Of a stretch of DNA of 64,000 nt, positions 51,285 through 60,395 are shown piece after piece. This stretch comes from Roseivirga sp. BDSF3-8 (GTDB taxonomy: Bacteria; Bacteroidota; Bacteroidia; Cytophagales; Cyclobacteriaceae). The stretch spans positions 3,551,001-3,615,000 of the forward strand of contig NZ_JBGNFV010000001.1 of assembly GCF_041449215.1 (NCBI RefSeq), read 5' to 3'. Under the pieces are notes generated by a model that searched no databases, had not been told where the DNA came from, and worked only from the letters and a program-made list of their open reading frames with translations. Position 1 is the first letter of the stretch. Every line of letters begins with the position of its first letter. The position numbers and the translations under genes were made by a program.

Positions 51285-51318
51285 AAGCCCCTGTAAGTCA
51301 GGGGCTTTACTTTTTTAT
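51285..51318 (+). terminator. intrinsic terminator after the Hsp20-like gene
   Basis: AAGCCCCTG-TAAGT-CAGGGGCTT (51285-51307), then TAC and six T. Confidence 0.85.
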
Positions 51319-51352
51319 GGAAAATAAGTAGATTGATCTTTCAACTATCGCT

Positions 51353-51814
51353 ATGAGTGACCTATACAGTATTTCCCATAATCCCGGTCAGGCAGATTTT
51401 ACTGTTGAAGTTATTCCGGACCTGCAGGCCTCCCTACATTTTCGTTGGCGGGGCTTTTTAGCGGGAGAAAGCTACCGTCATGCTCTCAGAAAGCTTTTGG
51501 AGGCTATTCTAAAGCATAATATATTGTATGTCCTGCACGACTACAGTCATATTCGTGTTATTCACCCGAGTGACCAGTTATGGTTTAAAAATGAGTTTAT
51601 TCCGCTCCTGAATCAGTCTTCGATCAGGCATTCCTTTATGGTGAGGCCTAAGGATGAGATGGCCGATGTCTGTATCATGTGCATGGGGAGGAAGTCGGAC
51701 CTACTAATTGCGCATCCTATTAAAATATTCGGTGATTACCGGTCTGCGTTTAATGCTCTTAAAAATGAGGCCAGGATTATTCAGGGGGTAAACGGAAAGG
51801 TTAGGAAAAAATAA
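51353..51814 (+). CDS. hypothetical protein, STAS-like fold possible
   Basis: 153 residues, no signal peptide. The pattern of strands and helices (LQASLHFRWRGFLAGESYRH, ILYVLHDYSHIRVIHPSDQL, RHSFMVRPKDEMADVCIMCM) recalls the SpoIIAA/STAS-like proteins common in Cytophagales, but no motif proves it. It is followed by a terminator into which the second IS copy has inserted. Confidence 0.55.
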   Translation: MSDLYSISHNPGQADFTVEVIPDLQASLHFRWRGFLAGESYRHALRKLLEAILKHNILYVLHDYSHIRVIHPSDQLWFKNEFIPLLNQSSIRHSFMVRPKDEMADVCIMCMGRKSDLLIAHPIKIFGDYRSAFNALKNEARIIQGVNGKVRKK

Positions 51815-51986
51815 GTATAAGTGGCTGTAAATAAGCTGTATGTGTTGCGAATTCTGTGTCTTTTATGTATATTGATACATACCTTAAGAGATTTGATCTC
51901 TACCGGTAATTCGGTGGTTTCAGTGTCAATTAGTTCTTTGAGGAGGCGTAGTCTGCCTCGAAGAGTTAGGTAAATTGAACCAACCC

Positions 51987-52014
51987 AAAAGGCGAGATAG
52001 ACTCGCCTTTTTTT
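51987..52014 (+). terminator. terminator at the left edge of IS copy 2
   Basis: AAAAGGCGAG-ATAGA-CTCGCCTTTT (51987-52011) plus T run. The IS lies directly after the TTTATT at its end. Confidence 0.85.
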
Positions 52015-52596
52015 ATTAATCGAATTAAAACCACCGTCTTAGACGGTGGTCATGTTTGAGGGCTATGCCAGTAGGGGTATATTGTGGAATGAGCAAGTAT
52101 CGTAAGCTATCGCATAGCTTTTACTATTGTGTCTATCATGTAGTATGGACCCCGAAGTACCGCCACCGTATACTTCGTGATATTGTTGCAGATACGTTGG
52201 AGAATAAGATAAAGACGATATGTGAATGGAAGGAGGTCAAGGTAGAAGAGTTGAACATTCAGCCAGATCACGTTCATTTGGTATGTAGTATACCTCCGAA
52301 ACTTAGTGTATCAGACTTCATGGGTATTCTCAAGGGTAAGACAGCGATCATGATGTTTAAGAACTTCAAGAGTCTTCGCAGAAAACCCTATTGGGGCAAT
52401 CATTTTTGGTCACGAGGCTATTTTGTAAGTACGGTAGGCATAGATGAAGAAAAGATAAAGCGGTATGTTAAGTATCAGGAGAAGGAAGATAAGAAAGAGG
52501 ATGGGGATATAGATATCCCGCTATTCGATAACTGACTATCCCCCTTTGGGGGTAATAACCATTGAAAACCCCCTCCTTTGGTGGGGGTAATTTATT
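52012..52596 (+). mobile_element. IS200/IS605-family insertion sequence, copy 2
   Basis: Same as 22503-23087 at an offset of 29509 bases, including the left hairpin (52031-52049) and right-end hairpins. It follows TTTATT at the end of a terminator and ends in TTTATT, which also supplies the stop codon of the convergent glycosyltransferase gene. Confidence 0.92.
52089..52535 (+). CDS. tnpA: IS200/IS605-family TnpA transposase (Y1 HUH), copy 2
   Basis: 148 residues, identical in sequence to the product of 22580-23026, with the same HUH pair (DHVHL) and C-terminal Tyr region. Both copies are therefore recent and probably active. The two copies could support recombination of the 29.5 kb between them in principle, since they are in the same orientation. 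Confidence 0.95.
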   Translation: MSKYRKLSHSFYYCVYHVVWTPKYRHRILRDIVADTLENKIKTICEWKEVKVEELNIQPDHVHLVCSIPPKLSVSDFMGILKGKTAIMMFKNFKSLRRKPYWGNHFWSRGYFVSTVGIDEEKIKRYVKYQEKEDKKEDGDIDIPLFDN

Positions 52597-53773
52597 TCCT
52601 TTTAGCCCTTTCCCATACCACGGACTGGCTTCCTTTCATATAGCGCCAGAAACCAGCGTAAACAGCATAGTTCATGATGAAGAAATAGTAGGGTATGAAA
52701 AAGGCCTTAAACTTAAGTTGTCTTTGTTCTAATAAATAACCAATGAGGGCTGCTATGTAAAAGCCAAATTGTAGCACCAGTAGTATCTTATATATGCCTC
52801 CGGGAGATACTGCCAGTACAATATTTGCAGCCATCAGAATAGCGAGGCATAAAGGTGCAATAGTCCAGCGAAGGACCCTGTGAGATACATATTGCCAGCT
52901 AAGGGTGCCGTATTTAAACAGGTTAAGAAGGGGGGCGAGCCTAACGATTGCCTGAATACCCCCCGCGGCAATTCTTACTTTTCTCTTAAGTTCTTCTTTC
53001 ACATTAGCAGAAGGCCCCTCTACCGCGTATGCTTCCGGCTCGTATACTACCTTGTACCCTTTCTTTGCTATGCGCAGTGTCATGAAAAAGTCCTCAATAA
53101 CGGTGTCTTTCGGCACCTCCTCATATAATTCAGTGCGTATCGAAAATAACTCACCAGCTGCCCCTACCACAGAATATAGCTCACTGTCCCAGCGCTTAAG
53201 GGCTGACTCATATTTCCAGTAGAAACCTTCTCCTGCGCCACTGGCTGAGTCGGAATTGCCGGAGGTTACTCTTTTCTCTCCGGCTACGGCGCCCACTTTA
53301 GGGTTTTCATAATGCCTTACAATATTCTTGGCAGCCTGAGGGTTGAGCATTGTATTAGCATCTGTGTAAATTACCAAAGGTGTTTCAACGTATGCCATTG
53401 CTCGTTCCACAGCGGCAATCTTGCCCCTGCGTGAATCTTCGTGTAAGAGTGTGATCTCATTATAAGCTCTGATTCGCTCTGTGGTGCTATCGGTAGAGCC
53501 ATCCGTGACGAAAATGAATTTGAGCTTGTTGGAAGGGTAGTCGAGATTCAGGCTGTTCCTGATCTTTTCATCAATGAAATCTTCCTCGTTATAGGCTGCG
53601 ACCATTAGGGTGACCTCTGGTAGATGAGGGTCCTCGGGCATAGCAGGCAGAGCCGGGTTTTTACCAAATAACCGTCTCAGGCGGATGATTATATAAAGGA
53701 AGATACCGTAGCCCACATAAGCGTAAAAAACTATGAATAGTGCGAGCCAAAAAATTAATTCTATTACTGTCAT
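52592..53773 (-). CDS. GT2-family membrane glycosyltransferase
   Basis: 393 residues. An N-terminal membrane segment (about 5-27) is followed by the GT-A domain (VTLMVAAYNEEDFIDEKIRN, FVTDGSTDSTTERI, VIYTDANTMLNPQA as the DxD-like metal site, VIEDFFMTLRI as the base). At the C-terminus are three or more membrane helices (WTIAPLCLAILMAANIVLAV, VLQFGFYIAALIGYLL, PYYFFIMNYAVYAGFWRY). This is the layout of processive synthases or undecaprenyl-linked sugar transferases of surface polysaccharide loci. It faces the rest of the locus and ends in the IS copy; the stop TAA is unaffected by the insertion. Confidence 0.9.
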   Translation of the reverse strand: MTVIELIFWLALFIVFYAYVGYGIFLYIIIRLRRLFGKNPALPAMPEDPHLPEVTLMVAAYNEEDFIDEKIRNSLNLDYPSNKLKFIFVTDGSTDSTTERIRAYNEITLLHEDSRRGKIAAVERAMAYVETPLVIYTDANTMLNPQAAKNIVRHYENPKVGAVAGEKRVTSGNSDSASGAGEGFYWKYESALKRWDSELYSVVGAAGELFSIRTELYEEVPKDTVIEDFFMTLRIAKKGYKVVYEPEAYAVEGPSANVKEELKRKVRIAAGGIQAIVRLAPLLNLFKYGTLSWQYVSHRVLRWTIAPLCLAILMAANIVLAVSPGGIYKILLVLQFGFYIAALIGYLLEQRQLKFKAFFIPYYFFIMNYAVYAGFWRYMKGSQSVVWERAKRK

Positions 53774-54016
53774 CTATCCTTGGGATATGAAAATTTTTTA
53801 GTAAAATTAAAAGAAAAATTTTAAACAAAATACTACGTTTGTGATTAATGGCTAAGATTGGTAAAGAATTCTGCCTGGATATTGTTACCAAAAAGATAAT
53901 TATTAGCGCAACCGGACGTTTATTCGTCGAAAAATGGCAGTTTTGTAAACAAAGTGCTGCGGCACAATTTTTTTATTTACGACGCAGGTAATATCGGCAT
54001 TTTCTGTCAGATCAAT

Positions 54017-55300
54017 ATGCGAAAGATTTTTTGTTTATATATTCTTATCATTACCTCACTTGCTCCTGTGAAGGTATATGGGCAAGGGGTGAGATTTAGT
54101 GAGCCTGAGCGTCTTGATAAAAATATCAATTCACAGTATGAGGAGGTTATGGCTCTCCCCAGCGCTGACGGAAAAACCCTGTATTTTAGCCGGTTTTATG
54201 ATCCCAGAAATATGGGAGGAAGGCAGTCCGGAGCTGATATTTACATGAGCAGACAGGATGCAGGGCGATGGATGACCGCAACGAATAATCTGACTCGTAT
54301 TAATAATAACTATAATAACGCCATAGTAGGCATTAGCCGGGATGAGCGTAAGCTGTTTTTGATTAATAACTACGGTGGCCGTGCCAAAAATCGAAGTGGC
54401 GTAGCTGAGTCTATCGGTATTTTATCCAGATGGAGTATTCCGGTGGACATGGAAATTCCCGGAACTGAGAGTCAGACCTTTCATGGTTATTACATGCACC
54501 CTGATGGAAAGATTCTTGTTATCAGTATGGATGGTCCTGAATCTCAGGGGGAGGAGGATTTGTATGTTAGCCTTAAGAATGAAAACGGGGAGTGGTCGGA
54601 ACCCCTACACATGGGTTCTACAATAAACTCGAACCGTTTTGACATATCTCCATTCTTAAGTGAAGATGGTAAAAGGTTGTTTTTTGCCAGCGCCAGACCA
54701 GGGGGCTATGGTGATTCTGATCTGTATGTGTCCGAACGGCTTTATGGCACCTGGAATGTATGGTCACAGCCGGTAAATCTGGGACGTACAGTGAATAGTG
54801 AGTATTTCGATGCCTACCCGGGTCTGTCAACTGATGGTACGCTCTATTTTTCTAGTAACCGTGGAGGTGAGTTGTCAGATATATATAAGACAAAACTACA
54901 GAACGGTACGTATGAGCAGTTGGCGAGTAGCGGTGCTGTAACATCCGGTGGCGAAAGTTTTGCCGTAGGAGTAGACAGTGAACTGTCTGACGATGAGTTG
55001 GAGGGTATTTTTGGGATGTCTATTCCAAGTTATCTGGAATATGACCGAAATAAGCGCGCTATAACGGCGGGGAGCCGCGAACTGATCTGGTTTGTTGCTA
55101 ATGAGCTGGAGAGCCACCCTGAAGTAGGCGTGATTATCTATGCGAATGAAAGAGACCAGGAAGAAGCAGAAGCTATGCGGGAGTACTTTATCAGCAGTGG
55201 ACTGGTGCCGGAGCGGATTGCTGTAAAACGCCAGGGTGAAGGGAAAGAAAGTGAGATCAGCAATGGGGTAAAATCCATAGAATTTGCCTTTCTGAAATAG
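54017..55300 (+). CDS. secreted PD40-repeat protein with degenerate OmpA-like C-terminus
   Basis: 427 residues from the ATG at 54017 (MRKIFCLYILIITSLAPVKV, then GQGVRFSEPERLD, signal cleaved near YGQ). About 30-300 is a PD40/TolB-type propeller (LPSADGKTLYFSRFYD, LSEDGKRLFFASARPGGYGD, LSTDGTLYFSSNRGGELSD). The C-terminal 100 residues (VGVIIYANERDQEEAEAMRE, LVPERIAVKRQGEG) look like an OmpA/MotB peptidoglycan-binding domain, but the NxxLSxxRA motif is altered. Such proteins are typical of Bacteroidota polysaccharide and secretion loci. It precedes the Wzz-like gene by about 190 bases. Confidence 0.8.
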   Translation: MRKIFCLYILIITSLAPVKVYGQGVRFSEPERLDKNINSQYEEVMALPSADGKTLYFSRFYDPRNMGGRQSGADIYMSRQDAGRWMTATNNLTRINNNYNNAIVGISRDERKLFLINNYGGRAKNRSGVAESIGILSRWSIPVDMEIPGTESQTFHGYYMHPDGKILVISMDGPESQGEEDLYVSLKNENGEWSEPLHMGSTINSNRFDISPFLSEDGKRLFFASARPGGYGDSDLYVSERLYGTWNVWSQPVNLGRTVNSEYFDAYPGLSTDGTLYFSSNRGGELSDIYKTKLQNGTYEQLASSGAVTSGGESFAVGVDSELSDDELEGIFGMSIPSYLEYDRNKRAITAGSRELIWFVANELESHPEVGVIIYANERDQEEAEAMREYFISSGLVPERIAVKRQGEGKESEISNGVKSIEFAFLK

Positions 55301-55426
55301 CTGGAAATTAAGATTTTCGCTTAATGGGCATGAAAGTGAATTTAATTCGATTTTTTGTTGAAATAATATAATTCTTTGATCGGAAATATGGTAAATTTGC
55401 CGATTACGTTGTTTAAATTAGAACTT

Positions 55427-55460
55427 CCCGGTAATGTGTTCATGTCACCGGGCTATTTTT
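55427..55460 (+). promoter_or_regulatory. GC hairpin with T run in the leader of the Wzz-like gene
   Basis: CCCGGT ... ACCGGG (55427-55432 with 55447-55452), inner ATG/CAT pairing, then CTATTTTT. It looks like a terminator placed 35 bases before the gene start, so it could be an attenuator, or the terminator of an upstream transcript. Confidence 0.5.
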
Positions 55461-55485
55461 CAATAATCTTTTAATACCGGAGGAA

Positions 55486-57729
55486 ATGGATTTTGTGTAT
55501 TTATTCAGGGTGCTTCTCAGAAAACTGTGGATCCTGATCACCATACCCCTAATAGCCGGAGCTATTACCTATTTTCTGACTGAACAGGCAGAAGAGAGGT
55601 TCCGGTCTGTGGCAAGGCTTTCCACCGGCATTACCATTAATAACTCGGTCAATACTGAAGACCATTGGTATAACCCACAGAAGGCTAACATTGAATTTAA
55701 TAACCTGCTGGAGCGCATTAAAAGTGCTCAGGTAGTCAGCATGGTATCTTATAAGCTTGCTATTAATGACCTTACTGAAGAGTATCCTTTTAGAGTGCCC
55801 CGTAATGAAGAGGGTAAGGTGATACCGCTGACGGAGAAGGAAAAGCAGGAAGCGGTGGAAATACTTAGGGATAAGGTGGAAAACTTTAACCTGCTAAGTA
55901 ACAACGATGATGCTGAACGCGAACTCATTGATTTGCTTAGGGCCTTCCGGTATAACCATTGGATAATAGAAAGTGATCTTAAGGTAAACCGTGTACCTAA
56001 TACGGACTACCTGGACGTAATCTATACGAGTGAAAACCCAGAGCTCTCCGCTTATGTGGTAAATACTCTCTCGGAAGAGTTCATCCGTTATAACCAGTTC
56101 AAGAAGAAGGATAATCAGGGGCAATCACTGGATTACTACAATACTCTGGTTTTGGAAAAGAAAAAGCTGGTAGACGAAGCACAGACAGCCCTCCGTACAT
56201 TTAAAGAAGAGAATGACCTGGTTAACTACGATGTGGATGATCCTGTAAACCGGGAGCGTATCATTAGCCTGGAAGGCCAGCGTCTGGACTTACAGGAAAA
56301 GGTACAGGGCCTGCAGCTAAGCCTTCGCAGCATTAATAACCGTATCAACTCTTATGGCGGTAATGATGGCGGGAGTAATAATAACAGTCGAATTCTCGAC
56401 CTGAGAAGGCGCATTAAACTCTTGAACGAACAGTATATTCGTACAGGGTCCTCAGATGATGCCCTATTGGATAGCCTCAATACGCTTCGTTCACAACTGG
56501 ACAGGCTGCAGCTAAACCAGGGCTCTGCAGGTGGAGGTACCGGAATGAGCCTGGCTGAGATGAAGGAACGTAAGTATGAGCTGGAAACGGATCTTGCGAT
56601 TGCCAGGTCCAATCTGGGTACTATCAATAGTCAGTTGAACAGCTTGAGGGGCAGCGCTTCTATGCAGGCTCAAAGTGGTGCTAAGATCAATGAATTGGAA
56701 AAGGCATATGACCTAGCTGTCGATGAGTACCTGTCGGCCCAGGAGCGATTAAGTGAAGCTCAAAGCCTGGCAGTAAACCAGACCGTACCTATTCGTATAG
56801 AAAAGGAAGGCGAGCCTAATTATTATCCTGTCCCCAGTAAGGCGCTGCTATTCACTGCACTGAGCATAGTGGTGAGCCTTGCCCTTTGTGCTTTTGTGAT
56901 CTTAGGCAGGGAGTTGATAGATATGCGGATAAAACGGCCTGCGCAATTTAGCCGTATGACGAAGCTGAAGCTGGGGGGGTACCTGAATGACCTTAAGCAC
57001 TCTGATGTGCTGGATCTTGAGAGGATATTCAGCGACCCAACGGATAAGGACTTCCAAATGTATAAGGACCTGGTGAGGAAGCTGCGTTTTGAACTGGAGT
57101 CTTCAGGCCAGCAGGTATTTCTGATCACTAGTACCAAGCCTAACCAGGGTAAGTCTTTTGTATTGTTAAGCCTTGCTTATTCTCTTAGCCTTATTAAAAA
57201 GAAGGTGTTGATCATAGATACCAACTTTAAGGATAACACTCTGACCCAGTGGCTTTTGGCTAAGCCTCTTTTCAACAAGTATTTGAAAGAAGGTAAAGTA
57301 AAAGGTGGTCGTCTGCTTATTGGTGCGAGAAGTAGTGCCAGCGAGCCGGAGGAGACTTTTCAGGAGGAGGAAGAGGAGGATTTTACGAGAAAAATTATTT
57401 CTCCAACAGTATACCGTAATATTGACATCATAGGTAGTACGCCAGGGTCTGAGTCTCCAAGTGAAATATTCAGTGGAAGAGATTTTAAAAGTATGATCAT
57501 AAGCCTGTGCCTCAACTATGACTACATTTTTATGGAAGGGGCCAGCCTTAATGAGTTCTCTGACACGAAGGAGCTGGTGGGGTATAGTGACCGGGTTTTA
57601 CCGGTCTTCTCTGCGGATACCACTATCAAGTCGGTGGATAAGGATTCCATCGCCTACCTCAGGAGCCTTGATGAGAAGTTGCTTCCCAGTGTGCTGAATA
57701 TGGTGGACCCTAAGTTTCTAAAGATTTAG
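55486..57729 (+). CDS. Wzz/GumC-type chain-length protein with BY-kinase-like domain
   Basis: 747 residues. A good Shine-Dalgarno GGAGG precedes the ATG. Membrane segment one is about 11-29 and segment two about 450-470; between them is the long periplasmic Wzz coiled coil (about 220-430). The cytoplasmic domain resembles a BY-kinase but is changed. Walker A is STKPNQGKSFV (Lys556) where PGEGKT is usual, Walker A' is VLIIDTNFK (Asp578), and the third motif is YIFMEGAS where IDTPP is usual. There is no C-terminal Tyr cluster; the end is NMVDPKFLKI. The protein is probably a polysaccharide co-polymerase whose kinase activity may be lost. Confidence 0.85.
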   Translation: MDFVYLFRVLLRKLWILITIPLIAGAITYFLTEQAEERFRSVARLSTGITINNSVNTEDHWYNPQKANIEFNNLLERIKSAQVVSMVSYKLAINDLTEEYPFRVPRNEEGKVIPLTEKEKQEAVEILRDKVENFNLLSNNDDAERELIDLLRAFRYNHWIIESDLKVNRVPNTDYLDVIYTSENPELSAYVVNTLSEEFIRYNQFKKKDNQGQSLDYYNTLVLEKKKLVDEAQTALRTFKEENDLVNYDVDDPVNRERIISLEGQRLDLQEKVQGLQLSLRSINNRINSYGGNDGGSNNNSRILDLRRRIKLLNEQYIRTGSSDDALLDSLNTLRSQLDRLQLNQGSAGGGTGMSLAEMKERKYELETDLAIARSNLGTINSQLNSLRGSASMQAQSGAKINELEKAYDLAVDEYLSAQERLSEAQSLAVNQTVPIRIEKEGEPNYYPVPSKALLFTALSIVVSLALCAFVILGRELIDMRIKRPAQFSRMTKLKLGGYLNDLKHSDVLDLERIFSDPTDKDFQMYKDLVRKLRFELESSGQQVFLITSTKPNQGKSFVLLSLAYSLSLIKKKVLIIDTNFKDNTLTQWLLAKPLFNKYLKEGKVKGGRLLIGARSSASEPEETFQEEEEEDFTRKIISPTVYRNIDIIGSTPGSESPSEIFSGRDFKSMIISLCLNYDYIFMEGASLNEFSDTKELVGYSDRVLPVFSADTTIKSVDKDSIAYLRSLDEKLLPSVLNMVDPKFLKI

Positions 57730-57751
57730 GTATATGGAATACATAAAAAAG

Positions 57752-57767
57752 GAGGCTGTCTCAAAAG
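57752..57767 (+). repeat. left terminal inverted repeat of the IS1182-family element
   Basis: Sixteen bases, GAGGCTGTCTCAAAAG. Followed by TGTTGAGGCAGCC, which can fold back on it. Confidence 0.85.
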
Positions 57768-57859
57768 TGTTGAGGCAGCCTTTACTTTTTTCTTTCCAGG
57801 CTCATCTGCTGTAAATGCTATTGATGATCTGTTTTCTTTTGGCGAAGAAAACAGGCTCT

Positions 57860-59389
57860 CTATGAAGCCTTTTTGAGCAGGTTATGTGCAATAGCCAGTA
57901 GTCCGGCTTCTATTTCGACTTTCTCTGTTCCCCGCATCATAAATCTGCGGAAGCCCCGGTTGTGTTTGATGGCTGCGAACACAGTTTCTACATCTGCCGG
58001 TCGCTGCTTGCGATGAGCTATTCCCTGGTCACTCATAAGCATATCCCGCACTTTTTGCTTGTGAGTTCTAAGGTTATGATTGATCTCAACTATCCGGTTG
58101 CCTTTTGCTTTAAAACAACCGCTCCTTAATGGACACTCCAGGCAGTTTCTGGCCTGATATTGTGCATAAGTTTGTTCATAACCCGACTTAGTTTTTGTTT
58201 TTCGCTTTCCTATATGATCCATTGGCTGGCCTGCCGGGCAATAGATCTTATCCTGCTCTTCGTTGTAATGCAGGTTCTGAGATTTAGATATGTCTTGCTT
58301 CCATTTTCTGGTTTGCTCCTTATGGAAGTAATTATACTTTACATAGGCCTTCTCTACTTTATCTTTCAGATAGTCATAGTTCTCTTCGCTACCATATCCT
58401 GCATCAGCGCATATAGTGTCAGGCAGGGTGTTATATAACTGCTGATAGTTCTTAAGATGGGGTTGTAACGTTAGGGTGTCGGTAGGATTTTGATGGATCG
58501 TGTAGTTTACCAAGTATTGATTGGAGGTGCTGATCTGAAGGTTATAGCCCGGCTTGAGCTGTCCATTTCGCATATGGTCTTCCTTCATCATCATAAAGGT
58601 TGCATCGTGGTCAGTCTTTGAATAGCTGTTTCGTTGTCCCAGTATAGCTTGCTTCTGCTGGTATTCAGCCAGCTTCCCAGGCCAGTTTTTTCGTGCATAG
58701 GTAAGCTTCTGCCTCTTCCCTTTTGCTATCTTCTTGCCCGTGAGTGCCTGGTCAATCCTATCAATAGTATCACTAACCTTTCGAGCATCGATTTTGCTAA
58801 AATCAGGCTTTTCCTGATATAACTCGTCTTCTGCCACCCGCTGGGTATAGTCCCACAACTCTTCAAGCTGTTGGCTTATCTTTTCGGTATTGGTCTTAAT
58901 AGACCTGCCCCACACAAACGTGTAGCGATTAGCCTGGGCTTCTATCTTGGTGCCGTCGGTGTAAACTGTCTTTAAGTCCAGTAGGCCCTCATCAACTAAG
59001 AACATTACAATCTGAGCAAAGATCACCTTCAGGCTATCTTTCAACCGATCGCATCGAAAACGGGCAATAGTGTTATGGTCAGGCTTGTTCATACCTGCCA
59101 ACCACATGAAGTGAACGTTTTGACCAATAGCTGCCTCCAACTTGCGGGTAGAGTAGATATTACTCATATACCCGTAAATCAATATTTTAAGCAGCATCCT
59201 TGGATGATATACTGATGTACCGCCAGGCTTATAACCAGTCAATAGAGGGGCAATATCAAGACGATCGACCACTTCGTTGACCACCCGAACTGGATGGTCT
59301 GCCTCTATTAACTCCTCCAGGCTCGGAGGTAAAAGCATAATTTGCTTGGGGTTGTAGTCTTTAAAAACTATCTTTTCGCTTATTGACAC
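57860..59389 (-). CDS. IS1182-family transposase
   Basis: 509 residues, intact. N-terminal DUF772-type region (HPVRVVNEVVDRLDIAPLLT, YHPRMLLKILIYGYMSNIYS), then the DDE catalytic domain: TVYTDGTKIEAQANRY (first Asp), TICADAGYGSEENYDYLK (second Asp) and VETVFAAIKHNRGFRRF (catalytic Glu). A zinc-type Cys cluster CLECPLRSGCF lies at about 420-430. Cut-and-paste DNA transposition is expected. Confidence 0.95.
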   Translation of the reverse strand: MSISEKIVFKDYNPKQIMLLPPSLEELIEADHPVRVVNEVVDRLDIAPLLTGYKPGGTSVYHPRMLLKILIYGYMSNIYSTRKLEAAIGQNVHFMWLAGMNKPDHNTIARFRCDRLKDSLKVIFAQIVMFLVDEGLLDLKTVYTDGTKIEAQANRYTFVWGRSIKTNTEKISQQLEELWDYTQRVAEDELYQEKPDFSKIDARKVSDTIDRIDQALTGKKIAKGKRQKLTYARKNWPGKLAEYQQKQAILGQRNSYSKTDHDATFMMMKEDHMRNGQLKPGYNLQISTSNQYLVNYTIHQNPTDTLTLQPHLKNYQQLYNTLPDTICADAGYGSEENYDYLKDKVEKAYVKYNYFHKEQTRKWKQDISKSQNLHYNEEQDKIYCPAGQPMDHIGKRKTKTKSGYEQTYAQYQARNCLECPLRSGCFKAKGNRIVEINHNLRTHKQKVRDMLMSDQGIAHRKQRPADVETVFAAIKHNRGFRRFMMRGTEKVEIEAGLLAIAHNLLKKAS

Positions 59390-59464
59390 AACTCAAGATA
59401 TCACATCTTGGAAAGCGGGGGTAGTAATGCCCTCGCTTTTTTTATGGCCAACTCCAAAAAAAAA

Positions 59465-59496
59465 GAGGCTGCCTTTTGAGACAGCCTCTTTTTTTT
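59465..59496 (-). terminator. terminator formed by the right end of the IS1182-family element
   Basis: GAGGCTGCCTTTTGAGACAGCCTC (59465-59488) with A/T runs on both sides; on the minus strand it would end the transcript of the gene at 59512. Confidence 0.7.
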
Positions 59497-59511
59497 GTTT
59501 TATACTCCTTG

Positions 59512-60066
59512 CTATTTGTTTGACTCTTCCAGGCGTGATTTGATTTCGTCTTCGCGCTGCATAAGTAATTGTTTGATTGTTGATTTAAGCACTGGCAGAC
59601 TCATTTGTGAGAATAGCTTACTTTTCTCAGCTTTTATGACCACATCATTGATTTTGTCAACTGTTACGGATTCATTGAAGTATGTTCTGAACCGTTCCAT
59701 GTCTACCGATTCCAGTTGCAGGTTATTTACGATCACATCGTATGCCTCGTCAGTGGTGGATGGGGGGGACTTCCGGAGGCTTTCATATGTGGCAAGAATG
59801 TCTTTTTCGTTCATTTCTTCTACTACAAGCATCAGATCCTCATAGCTCAGGTCCATCTCCTCCATCTTTTCAGGCAACTTCTTCACTTGGTCGTCTATCG
59901 TTTTACGCACTTCCTGTAGTTCTTCTCTTGTGCTTTCCGGGATGTAGGAGGGGATTTCTTCAGAATTAATGGCGTTGGTTATTACTTCCGGCAACAAAAT
60001 ACGATAGGCCGCGTATCCTAAAGCTCCGAGTATGGCCAGTATGAGTAAAAAACGAATAGCTTTCAT
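59512..60066 (-). CDS. hypothetical membrane-anchored helical protein
   Basis: 184 residues. The N-terminus is a membrane anchor (MKAIRFLLILAILGALGYAA). The rest is helical and charged, with repeated acidic segments (STREELQEVRKTIDDQVKKL, EMDLSYEDLMLVVEEMNEKD). No family is recognised. It lies in the polysaccharide locus but on the other strand. Confidence 0.6.
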   Translation of the reverse strand: MKAIRFLLILAILGALGYAAYRILLPEVITNAINSEEIPSYIPESTREELQEVRKTIDDQVKKLPEKMEEMDLSYEDLMLVVEEMNEKDILATYESLRKSPPSTTDEAYDVIVNNLQLESVDMERFRTYFNESVTVDKINDVVIKAEKSKLFSQMSLPVLKSTIKQLLMQREDEIKSRLEESNK

Positions 60067-60395
60067 ATATTATCTATAATATGTAGTACCTGCTTTAGTG
60101 CGGTTAACTAACGCAGAATGATGTAGGTTTTGGGTGAATAGTGTAAAAAAAACAGTTTTTGGTAAGTTATCGGCTTAATTTCCAGTTACGACTCTTCTAA
60201 GAAATTGTACGTTTTGTATTGAATTGTTTACGATATGGTATGAATTTTTAAAGGGCTAATAACTTTGTTGAAGGTTGGGGAGTTGTTTAGGATATATTTT
60301 TTCATGTAAATTGCGTTATATATTTTTTATATTTTTGAAAACGAATAAAAGATTCGTTCTATTTTTTGTAATTTGCATTCAAATTTTTTGCAAGT
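60067..60395. other. 329-base AT-rich stretch with a promoter element, no gene
   Basis: Contains TATTTTTG (60330-60337), fitting TAnnTTTG, which could start the sulfotransferase transcript with a leader of about 55 bases. No coding frame or RNA is recognised. Confidence 0.5.

Larger units (their letters stand above)
57745..59496 (-). mobile_element. IS1182-family insertion sequence
   Basis: Perfect 16-base inverted repeats GAGGCTGTCTCAAAAG (57752-57767) and its complement (59473-59488). They extend into T/A runs with a single mismatch. Each end also folds as a hairpin with its own subterminal GGCAGCC and so acts as a terminator. It contains one intact transposase gene on the minus strand. 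No clear target duplication is seen. It sits inside the polysaccharide locus. Confidence 0.85.

Noticed and set aside
22503-52596. The two identical IS copies as ends of a 30-kb composite transposon
   Set aside because: IS200-type elements move alone; the interval is full of housekeeping genes (rpsA, tRNA-Cys), so composite mobility is unlikely.
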